Positions 9,346 through 19,207 of a stretch of DNA of 63,313 bases are shown piece after piece. Positions within the stretch are counted from its first letter, which is position 1; every line of letters begins with the position of its first letter. The notes beneath the pieces are model-generated. The model worked only from the letters and a program-made list of their open reading frames with translations, did no database searches and was not told the origin of the DNA. Source of the stretch: Bacteroidales bacterium Phil12 (GTDB lineage: Bacteria; Bacteroidota; Bacteroidia; Bacteroidales; P3); contig NWBO01000101.1 in NCBI GenBank assembly GCA_002633275.1, positions 68,340 through 131,652 of the forward strand, given 5' to 3'. The translations under genes and the position numbers were made by a program.

Positions 9346-9930
9346 TTATTTTACTAAACTTATCGGGACGTTGTTAAATACTATTTTAACAGTGTGAGTA
9401 GTTGATTTCATAATATTAGTAATCGTTCCCTCGAAAACACCACTCATATTTTTACCGTCATTATGGGTAATAGCAAGAGTACCTTTCGGATTTGTAAGAT
9501 ACATTTCGTATGTTACGTGAGCATCTTCGACGTGTTTGCCCTCGCTATATATGATTTTCAATCCTGTCGAAAAGGTTTTGATTGTATCAAAACAAAAATC
9601 TTTTGTTTGCGGCATATCCGTATGGACAAACAAATAATTGTCGGCACATGCACTCGATGAAGTCAATTGATTTTCTTCTGCCATAAACAATATATCGAAC
9701 CACTGAGGATTATCGTTTGTCGGAATTTTGGCATAGCAGGTCGAAAACTTATTTGCTTTCCACAATACATTATCGTCCAAAACAATCATCACATTTGTTC
9801 CGGTATTTGTATAAGGTTTTTGCACTGTATCAGATGCCCATTTATCAAAATCATCGCCACCATTATCACAAGCGACGAAACATAAGGCAAGAGCCGATAA
9901 AACAAAAAGATGATAAAATAACTTTTTCAT
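9346..9930 (-). CDS. Hypothetical lipoprotein
   Basis: 194 residues with a lipoprotein signal ending CFVACDN. The mature part is rich in beta-strand-like segments (NVMIVLDDNVLWKANKF, GTLAITHNDGKNMSGVFEGTI), like small Bacteroidetes lipoproteins that take an immunoglobulin or lipocalin-like fold. No family is recognised with confidence. It lies upstream of the M6 protease on the same strand, but the 120-nt gap does not prove an operon. Confidence 0.7.
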   Translation of the reverse strand: MKKLFYHLFVLSALALCFVACDNGGDDFDKWASDTVQKPYTNTGTNVMIVLDDNVLWKANKFSTCYAKIPTNDNPQWFDILFMAEENQLTSSSACADNYLFVHTDMPQTKDFCFDTIKTFSTGLKIIYSEGKHVEDAHVTYEMYLTNPKGTLAITHNDGKNMSGVFEGTITNIMKSTTHTVKIVFNNVPISLVK

Positions 9931-9995
9931 AATTCTTCAATTAACCAAAAAAATGGCGGAGACTATTATCCCCACCATTTTCAATTATTATAATA

Positions 9996-11249
9996 CTATT
10001 GCAATTCGTGTATTACAAGACCGCTTCTTAGTTTAGGTTCAAACCAAGTAGATTTAGGCGGCATAATATTACCGGTATCGGCGATTTCCATTAATTGGTT
10101 CATCGAAACAGGGTATAAAGCAAACGCAACTTTCATCTCGCCGCTATCAACTCTGCGTTTCAATTCGCCAAGACCACGAATACCTCCTACGAAATCGATA
10201 CGCTTGTCAGTTCTCAAATCTTTAATGCCTAAAACTTTGTCCAAAACATTGTTTGACAAGATGCTTACGTCCAAAACTCCGATAGGGTCGTTTGCATCGT
10301 ATGTACCTTGTTTTGCAGTCAAGCGATACCATTCTCCGTTTAAGTACATAGAATACTCGTGTAATTTAGCAGGAGCGTAATTATCCTTACCCATTTTCTC
10401 AACAGTGAATGTCTGTTCAACGGCTTTGATGAAATCTTCTTCCGATAAGCCATTCAAATCCTTAACAACACGGTTGTAATCTATGATATGCAATTGAGAC
10501 GCAGGGAATATGACAGCCATAAAGTAGTTGTATTCTTCTTCTCCCGTGTGATTAGGATTCTTTGCTCTTCTCTCCTGTCCGACTCTTGCTGCTGCGGCTG
10601 TACGATGATGACCGTCGGCAACATAAAGATATTTGATATCGTTAGCAAATATTTCTTCCAAACGTTTTACTTTTGCTTGGTCGTTGATTACCCAAAATGT
10701 ATGACCGAAACCGTCTTCCTTAGCAACAAAATCGTAGATAGGTTTTTCATTCTTTACAACGCTATTAACGATTTCGTCTATTTCGTTGTTATCCGGATAA
10801 GCAAAGAAAACAGGCTCAACATTAGCGTTAGTGATATTGACATGAACCATTCTGCCGTCTTCTTTATCCTTACGGGTCAATTCGTGTTTCTTGATAATTC
10901 CGTTGAAGTAATCATCAACGTGAGTACAACCAACTATACCGTATTGAGTTCTGCCGTCCATAGTCTGAGCATAGATGTATAGTTTTGGCTCACTGTCTTG
11001 AACCAACCAACCTTGTTTTTTGAAATTGTTGTAGTTCTCGACAACTTTCTCAAACACCTCAGGAGCGTTGTCCGCTGTACCCGGAGCCAAATCTATTTCG
11101 GCTTTGGTAACGTGAAGTAATGAATAAGGATTACCTTTTGCTTCTTCTCTTGCTTCTTCCGAGTTCATAACATCGTATGGACGAGAAGCCAATTTCTCTA
11201 CTATTTCAACAGGAGGACGAAGTCCCTTGAAAGCTCTAACTCTTGCCAT
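9996..11249 (-). CDS. DUF1015 family protein
   Basis: 417 residues, soluble, with the hallmark N-terminus of DUF1015 (FKGLRPP...ASRPYDVMNSEEAREEAKGNPYSLLHV) and the conserved YVADGHHRTAAA motif in the middle. The family is widespread in Bacteroidetes and related in fold to ParB/SerK-type proteins; some members are linked by context to serine metabolism, but no serA or serC neighbour is present here. Its length is normal. A TAATTTTG -7-like box lies about 60 nt upstream of the ATG. Its biochemical role is unknown. Confidence 0.85.
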   Translation of the reverse strand: MARVRAFKGLRPPVEIVEKLASRPYDVMNSEEAREEAKGNPYSLLHVTKAEIDLAPGTADNAPEVFEKVVENYNNFKKQGWLVQDSEPKLYIYAQTMDGRTQYGIVGCTHVDDYFNGIIKKHELTRKDKEDGRMVHVNITNANVEPVFFAYPDNNEIDEIVNSVVKNEKPIYDFVAKEDGFGHTFWVINDQAKVKRLEEIFANDIKYLYVADGHHRTAAAARVGQERRAKNPNHTGEEEYNYFMAVIFPASQLHIIDYNRVVKDLNGLSEEDFIKAVEQTFTVEKMGKDNYAPAKLHEYSMYLNGEWYRLTAKQGTYDANDPIGVLDVSILSNNVLDKVLGIKDLRTDKRIDFVGGIRGLGELKRRVDSGEMKVAFALYPVSMNQLMEIADTGNIMPPKSTWFEPKLRSGLVIHELQ

Positions 11250-11378
11250 AAAATTTTATTCTTATTAAAAAACGTTATTATTTATGTTAAATTCATTTTC
11301 CTAAACTTCGTGCAAAATTACAATTTTTTTGCATACGATAAAGCAAAGCATATCAAAATTTTTACAAATCCGTTGATT

Positions 11379-12563
11379 TTAATCCTCCATACTGCTTGCA
11401 ATTCCTTTTGCCGCGACAAAAGCCGTAGTCCAAGCCGCTTGAAAATTATATCCTCCCGTAACACCGTCTATATCTAACACCTCACCGGCAAAAAACAACC
11501 TTTTATCGTTTTTCAAACTCATCGTATTCAAATCTACCCCGTTCAAAGAAATTCCTCCACAGGTAACAAACTCGTCTTTACCCGTAATTCTGCCGCTTAT
11601 CGTAATTTCGTCATTGCAAAGAGCGTTAATAATTCGGTTAATCTCCTTTTGTGTAATATTCTTCCACTTTATATCCATACGATTGGGCATTGTTTTTCTT
11701 AGAATATACTCCCAAAAACGTTGCGGTAAGGAAAACGGATTTTGATTAGTGATAAGTTTATTGCCATTATCTTTGACGGATTGTTTAATATTACACAAAA
11801 CTTCTTCGTCCTTACTACTCACCCAATTCATAAGTAACGAAAATTTATAATCTCTTTCATTCAAAACCTTAGCACCAAAAGACGATAACTTTAATATACA
11901 AGGACCGCTAAGCCCTCTATGAGTCAAAAGCACATCGTCCGTTACCTTGAACTTGGTCTTTGTAATCGCTGCCGTAACATCTTTGATGCTTGTACCCGAT
12001 AATGATGTCAGGTTTTTGTTTTCGCACCTAAAAGAAAACAATGACGGCAAGGGTTTATTCAATAAATCATTCCCTACAACGGATACATTGTTTTTATTAT
12101 GCAACATACCTCCCGTTGTTATGGCGATACAATCAAAATCGCCAAGTTCCGACAAGGAGTTTATGGCGTATGAAGTCTTTATCTTTACATTATATTTCTT
12201 TGCGAGATTGACGAACATATTTATTATGGTATGTGAATCGTCCGTTATGGGAAATACTCTGCCGTTGTCCTCTACTTTTAATCTTACTCCGTGAGCCTCA
12301 AACCAAGCGTAGGCATCGGAATACGAAAAGGTATTGAATAGTTTGCTTATCGTTCTTGCCCCTCTCGGATAAACCTTTGATAAATCTTTTACATATTGAA
12401 ATGTATTTGTACAATTGCAACGTCCTCCTCCCGACACTTCGAGTTTGGAGAGTAATCTGTTTGACTTTTCAAAAACAGTTACGTCAATTTTGCGATTTAT
12501 TTCTTTAAGATTTATTGCCAAAAACATTCCTGCCGCTCCGCCGCCTATTATTGCCACTTTCAT
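11379..12563 (-). CDS. BaiN/HI0933 (YhiN) family FAD-dependent oxidoreductase
   Basis: 394 residues. The N-terminal Rossmann motif GGGAAGMFLA at residues 7-16 binds FAD, followed by VFEKSNRLLSKLEVSGGGRCNCTN, the signature of this family. The C-terminus (FFAGEVLDIDGVTGGYNFQAAWTTAFVAAKGIA) completes the FAD site. Members are soluble flavoproteins of mostly unknown substrate; one clostridial member acts in bile acid metabolism. It is transcribed toward the DUF1015 gene with a gap of about 130 nt. Confidence 0.88.
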   Translation of the reverse strand: MKVAIIGGGAAGMFLAINLKEINRKIDVTVFEKSNRLLSKLEVSGGGRCNCTNTFQYVKDLSKVYPRGARTISKLFNTFSYSDAYAWFEAHGVRLKVEDNGRVFPITDDSHTIINMFVNLAKKYNVKIKTSYAINSLSELGDFDCIAITTGGMLHNKNNVSVVGNDLLNKPLPSLFSFRCENKNLTSLSGTSIKDVTAAITKTKFKVTDDVLLTHRGLSGPCILKLSSFGAKVLNERDYKFSLLMNWVSSKDEEVLCNIKQSVKDNGNKLITNQNPFSLPQRFWEYILRKTMPNRMDIKWKNITQKEINRIINALCNDEITISGRITGKDEFVTCGGISLNGVDLNTMSLKNDKRLFFAGEVLDIDGVTGGYNFQAAWTTAFVAAKGIASSMED

Positions 12564-12666
12564 TTTTCTACAATTCCTTATCGTTTATCGTTACAAATGC
12601 AAAATTACATAAAAACTCACAAAATTAAATATAATATTGATAATCATCATCAATGATATACCAAAA

Positions 12667-12750
12667 ATAGTGTTTAACATCAGTGAAATAATGTTTAACA
12701 CTGTTTTGCTAATGTTTAACACTAATTTCACAGTTTGTGATATTAATTTT
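12667..12750. repeat. 21-bp-period intergenic repeat array
   Basis: Four units at 21-bp spacing (ATAGTGTTTAACATCAGTGA, ATAATGTTTAACACTGTTTT, CTAATGTTTAACACTAATTT, then a decayed unit) between the divergent oxidoreductase and leuS genes, just upstream of the leuS promoter. Confidence 0.85.
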
Positions 12751-12818
12751 TTGAATACTTATTATAGAAATTTTTTATACGCTTTTATGTTTTATTGACG
12801 CTATTTGTTTTCTTATTT

Positions 12819-12849
12819 TTTGGCGACAAAGTTTTTTTTCGTAATTTTG
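12819..12849 (+). promoter_or_regulatory. Promoter of leuS
   Basis: TTTG at 12819-12822, 19 nt, TAATTTTG at 12842-12849: an exact Bacteroidetes -33/-7 promoter about 50 nt before the leuS start codon. Confidence 0.8.
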
Positions 12850-12901
12850 CAACCTCTTATTATATATGTACAATAATTAACAGTCTTAAACAATATATAA
12901 C

Positions 12902-15691
12902 GTGGAATATAATTTTAATGATATTGAAAGAAAGTGGCAGCAATACTGGAAAACAAACCGCACTTTCAAGGTAGAGATTAACGAGAGCAAACCTAAGTAT
13001 TATGTCTTGGATATGTTCCCTTATCCTTCGGGAGCCGGTTTGCATGTCGGACATCCTTTGGGATATATTGCCTCAGATATTTTTTCGAGATACAAGAGAT
13101 TGAAAGGTTTTAACGTATTGCACCCTATGGGTTTCGATGCTTACGGTCTTCCTGCCGAACAATACGCTATCCAAACGGGACAACACCCTGCCATAACCAC
13201 TCAAACAAATATCGAACGCTATAAAAAACAATTGGATTTGATAGGTCTGTCTTACGATTGGGATAGAGAAGTCCGCACTTGCGATGCTCAGTATTACAAA
13301 TGGACACAATGGACTTTTATCAAGTTGTTTAACTCTTATTATTGTTATGACTGCAATTCTGCACGCCCTATCGAAGAACTTGTGGAGGCTTTTGAACAAG
13401 GCAAGGCGAAAGATTTGAATGTTGCCTGCACAAAAAAACTTGATTTTACGGCTGAGCAATGGGCTTCTTTCGACGAAAAAGAAAAATCGGATGTGCTGAT
13501 GAATTACCGATTGGCGTATTTATCAAATTCAATGGTGAATTGGTGTCCGAAATTAGGCACGGTGCTTGCCAATGATGAGGTGGTAAATGGCGTTAGTGTA
13601 AGGGGCGGTTATCCTGTCGAGAGAAAACCAATGCAACAATGGTCTTTAAGAATAACAGCCTATGCGGAAAGATTGTTGGACGGATTAGACAATGTTCAAT
13701 GGAGCGACAGCATAAAAGAAATTCAACGATATTGGATAGGAAAATCAAAGGGCTGCGTTGTCAATTTTACATTGTCAAACAAGGATAATGACCTTTTGGA
13801 AGTATTTACCACCCGTGCCGATACGATTTTTGGTGTTACTTTTATGGTATTATCTCCCGAACACCCGTTAGTTAATAAGATTGTAACGAAAAACTACGAA
13901 AACGAAGTAAAACGATACGTTGAAGCCGCAAAACATAAATCCGAATTGGAGAGAACGTCAGAAACAAAAATCGTATCGGGTATCTTTACAGGAGGATATG
14001 CAATCAATCCTTTGACTAAGAAACAAATTCCGGTGTATGTAAGCGACTATGTTCTTATGGGCTATGGTACGGGAGCGATTATGGCTGTTCCTGCTCACGA
14101 TTCACGAGATTTTGCTTTTGCAAAACGATTTATGTTACCTATTGTACAAGTTGTTTTACCCGAAGGCGAAGAAGAATCCAACACTTACACTTGGAAAGAA
14201 AGCAAAGACGCTAAAAACGGCAAAATTATCAATAGCGGTTTTCTTAACGGCTTAGATGTAAAAGACGCTATCACTTCCGCTATAAAATATATAGAAGAAC
14301 ATAATTTGGGATACGGCACAACCAATTACCGTTTGCGTGATGCCATTTTTTCAAGGCAAAGATATTGGGGCGAACCGTTCCCTGTGTATTACAAAGACGG
14401 CATTCCATACACTTTAAGCGAAGAAGATTTGCCGCTTATGTTACCCGAAATCGATAAGTTCCTACCAACCGAAACGGGTGAGCCGCCATTGGCTCGTGCC
14501 AACAATTGGCATACCGCCGAAGGCTATCCTTACGAAACCAATACCATGCCGGGATTTGCAGGCTCCAATGCTTACTCACTTCGATATATGAGTCCGAATT
14601 GCGATACGGCTCTTGTGGATAAGGAAGCTAATGATTATTGGCAGAATGTTGATTTATACGTTGGTGGAGCGGAACACGCGACAGGTCATTTGCTTTATTC
14701 AAGATTTATTACCAAATTCCTGTTTGATATAGGTGCTATATGCAAAGACGAACCTTATCAACGTTTAGTTAATCAGGGAATGATTCAAGGCAAAAGCTCT
14801 TTTGTATATCGTATCAAGGGAGAAAACAAATATGTTTCCTTTAACCTGAAAGACGAATACGAAACAGACGCCATTCATATTGATATTTCTTTGATTGAAA
14901 ACGGTAACGAAGTCAATATCGAAGGACTTCGACAGTGGCGTGAGGAGTTTAAGGACGCTGAATTTATATTGGAAGAGGGAAAATACATTTGCGGCTTTGA
15001 GGTTGAGAAGATGAGCAAAAGTCTTTACAATGTTATCAACCCTGATGCCTTGATTGAAAAATACGGTGCGGACACTCTTCGTTTGTATGAGATGTTTCTT
15101 GGCCCTATCGAGCAGTCCAAACCTTGGGACGTGCAAGGAATAGAAGGTGTTTCGCGTTTTATGAAAAAGTTTTGGAGACTTTACTGCAACGAAGAAGGCT
15201 TATGCGTTACCAACGACGCACCTGACCATGAGGAGATGAAAATTCTTCACCGCACTATCAAGAAAATCGAAGACGACATAGAAAGATTTTCTTTGAATAC
15301 CTGCGTTTCGGAATTTATGATTATAACAAATTTCCTTACCGAGAGAAAATGCCACAAGAGAGATATTGTTGAGCCTCTTTGTGTGCTTATCGCTCCTTTT
15401 GCACCCCATATTGCGGAAGAACTTTGGCAACTTTTGGGACACGAAGACACTATCACTTACGCACAGTTCCCTGTTTTTGATGAAAAAATGTTGATTGACA
15501 CCGATTACAAGTATCCTGTTTCTATCAACGGCAAGACTCGTGCTTTTGTTTCCTATTCTTTGGATAAGGACGTTAAAGAAATAGAAAGCGAAGTGGTTCT
15601 TCTGCCTGAGTTGGCGGCTCATTTGGAAGGCAAACAGATTATGAAAATAATTTTTGTCAAAGGTAAAATCATCAATATTGTTGCAAAATAA
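12902..15691 (+). CDS. leuS: Leucyl-tRNA synthetase
   Basis: 929 residues, full length for the bacterial enzyme that charges tRNA-Leu. Class I motifs are intact: HVGH at residues 48-51 ([12 protein letters not shown]) and KMSKS at 703-707. The CP1 editing domain is recognisable ([35 protein letters not shown]). The start is a GTG that gives [16 protein letters not shown], the usual LeuRS N-terminus. It stands alone, with its own promoter upstream and terminator downstream. Confidence 0.97.
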   Translation: MEYNFNDIERKWQQYWKTNRTFKVEINESKPKYYVLDMFPYPSGAGLHVGHPLGYIASDIFSRYKRLKGFNVLHPMGFDAYGLPAEQYAIQTGQHPAITTQTNIERYKKQLDLIGLSYDWDREVRTCDAQYYKWTQWTFIKLFNSYYCYDCNSARPIEELVEAFEQGKAKDLNVACTKKLDFTAEQWASFDEKEKSDVLMNYRLAYLSNSMVNWCPKLGTVLANDEVVNGVSVRGGYPVERKPMQQWSLRITAYAERLLDGLDNVQWSDSIKEIQRYWIGKSKGCVVNFTLSNKDNDLLEVFTTRADTIFGVTFMVLSPEHPLVNKIVTKNYENEVKRYVEAAKHKSELERTSETKIVSGIFTGGYAINPLTKKQIPVYVSDYVLMGYGTGAIMAVPAHDSRDFAFAKRFMLPIVQVVLPEGEEESNTYTWKESKDAKNGKIINSGFLNGLDVKDAITSAIKYIEEHNLGYGTTNYRLRDAIFSRQRYWGEPFPVYYKDGIPYTLSEEDLPLMLPEIDKFLPTETGEPPLARANNWHTAEGYPYETNTMPGFAGSNAYSLRYMSPNCDTALVDKEANDYWQNVDLYVGGAEHATGHLLYSRFITKFLFDIGAICKDEPYQRLVNQGMIQGKSSFVYRIKGENKYVSFNLKDEYETDAIHIDISLIENGNEVNIEGLRQWREEFKDAEFILEEGKYICGFEVEKMSKSLYNVINPDALIEKYGADTLRLYEMFLGPIEQSKPWDVQGIEGVSRFMKKFWRLYCNEEGLCVTNDAPDHEEMKILHRTIKKIEDDIERFSLNTCVSEFMIITNFLTERKCHKRDIVEPLCVLIAPFAPHIAEELWQLLGHEDTITYAQFPVFDEKMLIDTDYKYPVSINGKTRAFVSYSLDKDVKEIESEVVLLPELAAHLEGKQIMKIIFVKGKIINIVAK

Positions 15692-15717
15692 TTTTTCAAG
15701 ATTTTAATGAAATTTTT

Positions 15718-15750
15718 AAGGCGACATCATTTATTTGTCGCCTTTTTATT
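15718..15750 (+). terminator. Terminator of leuS
   Basis: A 9-bp stem (AAGGCGACA and complement) followed by TTTTTATTTTTT lies 27 nt past the leuS stop codon. This is a standard intrinsic terminator. Confidence 0.85.
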
Positions 15751-15837
15751 TTTTATTCTTATCAATTGAAAAAGCATCATTATCATATATAAAAACATCG
15801 CTGTTACTTAAACAAAAATTCTTATCTCATATCACAA

Positions 15838-15922
15838 AATTAGTGTTTAACACTATTTGATTAATGTTTAACACTAATTTGCTAATGTTAAACATTAATT
15901 TTCTAATATCACTGATTATTTT
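15838..15922. repeat. 21-bp-period intergenic repeat array
   Basis: Four units at exact 21-bp spacing (TTAGTGTTTAACACTATTTG, TTAATGTTTAACACTAATTT, CTAATGTTAAACATTAATTT, CTAATATCACTGATTATTTT) between the leuS terminator and the hydG operon promoter. Confidence 0.9.
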
Positions 15923-15995
15923 TTTCTTTTGTGCAATAGTTTTTTTTCTTACCACTCCCCTATTGTTTTATTTCAACTTTAACGAGATTTATTTC

Positions 15996-16024
15996 TTTGC
16001 TTTGAAAATTTATCACTAATTTTG
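15996..16024 (+). promoter_or_regulatory. Probable promoter of the TM1266-hydG operon
   Basis: TTTG at 15996-15999 and TAATTTTG at 16017-16024, spaced 17 nt, slightly short of the usual 19. It predicts a leader of about 100 nt before the first start codon. That leader contains short inverted repeats, but I do not recognise a known riboswitch in it. Confidence 0.5.
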
Positions 16025-16125
16025 CAACCGTTAATTCAGAGCAAAGGACTTGGGAAAGATACAAGACGACCTCAACTCGTTTGCAATGAAAAATTATTTG
16101 TAATTCTAATTCAAAAGCAATACTG

Positions 16126-16380
16126 ATGGAAAAGAGAATCGGTATAATCAATATCGTTATCTACGATATTACCGCTGCAAAGCAAGTAAATAACCTGCTT
16201 TCCGCTTACAGCGAATACATACTTTCACGAAACGGCCTGCCTTTAAGAAATAACGGCGTACATATTATTAACATCATAATAGAAACCTCAACAAACAATA
16301 TCAATTCTCTTACAGGCAAATTGGGAAGATTGGAGGGCGTTGAAGTCAAGTGCCTTCTGACAAAAGTGGAATGTAATTAA
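16126..16380 (+). CDS. TM1266-family iron-only hydrogenase system regulator
   Basis: 84 residues with an ACT/NikR-like small-domain pattern (KRIGIINIVIYD...NLLSAYSEYILSRNGLPLRNNGVHIINIIIET...LTGKLGRLEGVEVKCLLTK). This matches the putative regulator family encoded beside hydrogenase maturation genes (TM1266 type). It lies 32 nt upstream of hydG on the same strand, the typical arrangement. The ligand and DNA target of the family are not established. Confidence 0.85.
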   Translation: MEKRIGIINIVIYDITAAKQVNNLLSAYSEYILSRNGLPLRNNGVHIINIIIETSTNNINSLTGKLGRLEGVEVKCLLTKVECN

Positions 16381-16412
16381 ATTTCAGGATTAATATATAA
16401 AAACAAAACGAT

Positions 16413-17837
16413 ATGAATTTACAAGACAGAAACAAGGTTTTTATCGATAGGGATAAGTTATATGGTTTGCTTGACAGGCAAGCTCCGAGCGATCACGAGT
16501 TAAACGAAATTTTGAACAAAGCCTTAAAATTACATGGCTTGAACCTTGAAGATGTTGCAACATTGCTTTGCGTTAATGATTCTTGTCAAATAGAAAAGAT
16601 AATGCACACTGCACATCTTGTAAAGGAAGAAATTTACGGCAAACGCTTGGTTCTTTTTGCTCCTATCTATACCGGCAATGTTTGTATGAACAACTGCACT
16701 TATTGTTCGTTTCGTAAGGACAATCATTTGATAAAACGAAAAATCCTTACTATGGAAGAAATCGAACAAGAAACACGTGCATTGTTGCGTCAGGGACATA
16801 AACGTGTTCTTTTGATTTGTGGAGAAAACAATAAGAACGGTACGGATTATATGTGCCAAGCAATACGAACCACTTACGCCGTCAGAGAAAATCTCATCAA
16901 GCCAAACGGCAGTGTCATCGAAAACTATATTCGTAGAATCAATGTTGAGTTGGCTCCTATGGAAGTCAAGGATTTTGCCCGCTTACACGAAGAAAAGATT
17001 GGTACATATGTATGTTTCCAAGAGACTTACGACCCTATCGAATACAAACGTTTTCACCCTGTCGGCACACCAAAAGCCGATTATGAGTATCGTCTGACCG
17101 TTATGGATAGGGCTCAGGAAGGCGGTATCAATGATGTGGGTATCGGTGCGTTGTTCGGATTAACGGATTACAGGTTTGAGGTTTTGGGTATTATGGAACA
17201 CGCCAAGCATTTGGAAGATTGTTATGGCTGCGGCCCGCATACGGTAAGTATTCCGAGATTGGAGCCTGCCGTTGGGGCTCCCGACGCTCAGAACGTGCCA
17301 CACCCTGTAAGCGATGAGGATTTCAAAAAACTTGTTGCCATTATCCGTATCGCTCTACCTTATACCGGAATGATTCTTTCCACAAGAGAAAACTCCGATA
17401 TGAGAAACACTCTTATCAATTACGGTATTTCTCAAATTTCCGCCGGCTCAAAAACCAACCCCGGTGCATATTCGGAAGAGAAAAGTACAGGTTCGCAATT
17501 TGAATTGGGCGACCACCGAGAAATGGAGGAAGTTATAAATTCTTTTATCGACGAAGGTTATGTCCCTTCGTTTTGTACGGGTTGTTATCGTAAAGGTCGT
17601 GTTGGCGAAGACTTCATGGATTTGGCTAAACCGGGTCTTATCAAACAGTATTGTCTGCCAAACGCTTTATTTACTTTCAAGGAATATTTGGAAGACTTCG
17701 CACACGAAGACACCAAACGCAAAGGAATGGCTATGATTAAGCAGATGATAGAACAATACGACCAAAAACAATTAGTTCCTAAGATAAAAGAAAACCTTGA
17801 CAATATAGAAAAAGGCGGAAGAGACGTTTATTTTTAG
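16413..17837 (+). CDS. hydG: [FeFe] hydrogenase H-cluster radical SAM maturase HydG
   Basis: 474 residues. HydG is a radical SAM tyrosine lyase that makes the CO and CN ligands of the [FeFe]-hydrogenase H-cluster. The CX3CX2C cluster motif (C91-MNN-C95-TY-C98) binds the SAM [4Fe-4S]. The C-terminal region holds the auxiliary cluster cysteines (FCTGCYRKGRVGEDF...IKQYC). It indicates an anaerobic, hydrogen-metabolising organism. HydE, HydF and the hydrogenase itself are not in the window. It forms an operon with the small regulator upstream and ends before a strong bidirectional hairpin. Confidence 0.95.
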   Translation: MNLQDRNKVFIDRDKLYGLLDRQAPSDHELNEILNKALKLHGLNLEDVATLLCVNDSCQIEKIMHTAHLVKEEIYGKRLVLFAPIYTGNVCMNNCTYCSFRKDNHLIKRKILTMEEIEQETRALLRQGHKRVLLICGENNKNGTDYMCQAIRTTYAVRENLIKPNGSVIENYIRRINVELAPMEVKDFARLHEEKIGTYVCFQETYDPIEYKRFHPVGTPKADYEYRLTVMDRAQEGGINDVGIGALFGLTDYRFEVLGIMEHAKHLEDCYGCGPHTVSIPRLEPAVGAPDAQNVPHPVSDEDFKKLVAIIRIALPYTGMILSTRENSDMRNTLINYGISQISAGSKTNPGAYSEEKSTGSQFELGDHREMEEVINSFIDEGYVPSFCTGCYRKGRVGEDFMDLAKPGLIKQYCLPNALFTFKEYLEDFAHEDTKRKGMAMIKQMIEQYDQKQLVPKIKENLDNIEKGGRDVYF

Positions 17838-17856
17838 CAATAACTATTACTAAGAA

Positions 17857-17940
17857 ATCAGTGTTAATGATTAATAAATTGGTTATAATGATTAGCAAAT
17901 TGGTTTCAGTAATTATTTTATTAATCACTATAACCTATAA
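17857..17940. repeat. 21-bp-period intergenic repeat array
   Basis: Four units with 21-bp spacing (ATCAGTGTTAATGATTAATA, ATTGGTTATAATGATTAGCA, ATTGGTTTCAGTAATTATTT, ATTAATCACTATAACCTATA). The units are more diverged than elsewhere, but the period is exact and the first and last units are inverted relative to each other. Confidence 0.75.
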
Positions 17941-17980
17941 ACGACAGTCCGACAAAAATTTTTGTCGGACTGTCGTCTTT
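17941..17980. terminator. Bidirectional terminator between hydG and a convergent gene
   Basis: A perfect 18-bp inverted repeat (ACGACAGTCCGACAAAAA and complement) followed by CTTTT lies between the convergent hydG and carboxypeptidase-regulatory-like genes. It is flush with the 21-bp array. Confidence 0.85.
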
Positions 17981-18025
17981 TAATTCTTTTGTGGTTTAGT
18001 TTTCCTGAATATCCTAAAAATAAAA

Positions 18026-19144
18026 CTATCTAATAAAACTCCTAAAAACATCAGAACGTACCAAATCCTTTATAGGTTTAATGGTTTTTGTGGTTTTGCC
18101 ATCATAAAAGCCCGGTGCATTTTCATAAAACTCTACGGCTTCAAAGATAACTTTTTCTTCGTATTTATCCATAGGTTTTTTAGTAAAGAAATAATTTACC
18201 TTTGAAAAACAATTTGAAAGATAGTATTTGTTATTATATTTTGAGAATTGAACGGTGGTAGTCCAAGAAGTGATACGCTTTTTCTTGTCTTTTTCGCCTT
18301 TTTTTGCTGTTTTGATATTTATTAACCTCGCTTCAATCTTTTGTATCGAGAAATCATCGGCTTGAATATAATATTTGATTTCTTTTATAGGATTGCTATT
18401 GCTTTGTGCATAAAGGGTATCATTTTTTTCAGTCTGCGTAATAATGTAACCTGTCTCAATAGAATCCTGCATAATGATTTTCATTGTATAATCATCGTTT
18501 CGCTGTTTTATAGACTTCCTATACCATTTGTTATTCAACACGGCAATATCATAATAACAAATTATATCGTCCCAATCAAACTCAAAAAATCTCCGAAGCG
18601 AATCATTATTGGATAGAACAATTATACGTTCGTGAGGAACAAAGAGTTTAAGAAAAATAGTTGGAACAACACGCCACATAGCACGTTCGTAAGATAAATT
18701 TACAAATTGTTTGTTTTCTTTTTTATACATATACGAATCCGCTTGAATGGCAAAATCCGACTGATAAAAGTTTTTCTTTACTTTTTTCAACGCAAGATTT
18801 AATATTCCCTTCGGTCCAAGACCGCTAACATTTACAGTATCAAGCGTAGTTTTGATAGGAGTAAGTTTTATTTCGTCTTTAATGTCCTTTACAGCTACAA
18901 CCTTATAAAGATATGCCATGTGCATAATGTACAATGAATCTTTACTGTTTTTTGTCTTTATGGTAAAACGACCGTTGTCGTCAGACATAACTCCTTTTGA
19001 GGAGTTGGCTTTTAGAGCAATGGAAGCAAATTCAACCGGTTGCTTAGAATCTTTGTCAATTAAGGTTGCAGTAATTTTATTTTGTGCAAAAAGATTTCCG
19101 ATGCAAAAGAAAATAAAAATAATCGAGGTAATTTGATTTTTCAT
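18026..19144 (-). CDS. Exported protein with carboxypeptidase regulatory-like N-terminal domain
   Basis: 372 residues with a Sec signal (IIFIFFCIGNLFAQ). Residues about 22-95 (ITATLIDKDSKQPVEFASIAL...SDDNGRFTIKT) are a CarbopepD_reg-like beta-sandwich, common at the start of TonB-dependent receptors, but here no barrel follows. The remaining 270 residues are not recognised; similar stand-alone proteins occur across Bacteroidetes. It is convergent with hydG and divergent from the beta-helix lipoprotein gene. Confidence 0.75.
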   Translation of the reverse strand: MKNQITSIIFIFFCIGNLFAQNKITATLIDKDSKQPVEFASIALKANSSKGVMSDDNGRFTIKTKNSKDSLYIMHMAYLYKVVAVKDIKDEIKLTPIKTTLDTVNVSGLGPKGILNLALKKVKKNFYQSDFAIQADSYMYKKENKQFVNLSYERAMWRVVPTIFLKLFVPHERIIVLSNNDSLRRFFEFDWDDIICYYDIAVLNNKWYRKSIKQRNDDYTMKIIMQDSIETGYIITQTEKNDTLYAQSNSNPIKEIKYYIQADDFSIQKIEARLINIKTAKKGEKDKKKRITSWTTTVQFSKYNNKYYLSNCFSKVNYFFTKKPMDKYEEKVIFEAVEFYENAPGFYDGKTTKTIKPIKDLVRSDVFRSFIR

Positions 19145-19207
19145 AGTGATGATTAAATGTTATATCGTTTTTTTAATTTAATTTTGCAAAGATATAATAA
19201 TTATTTT

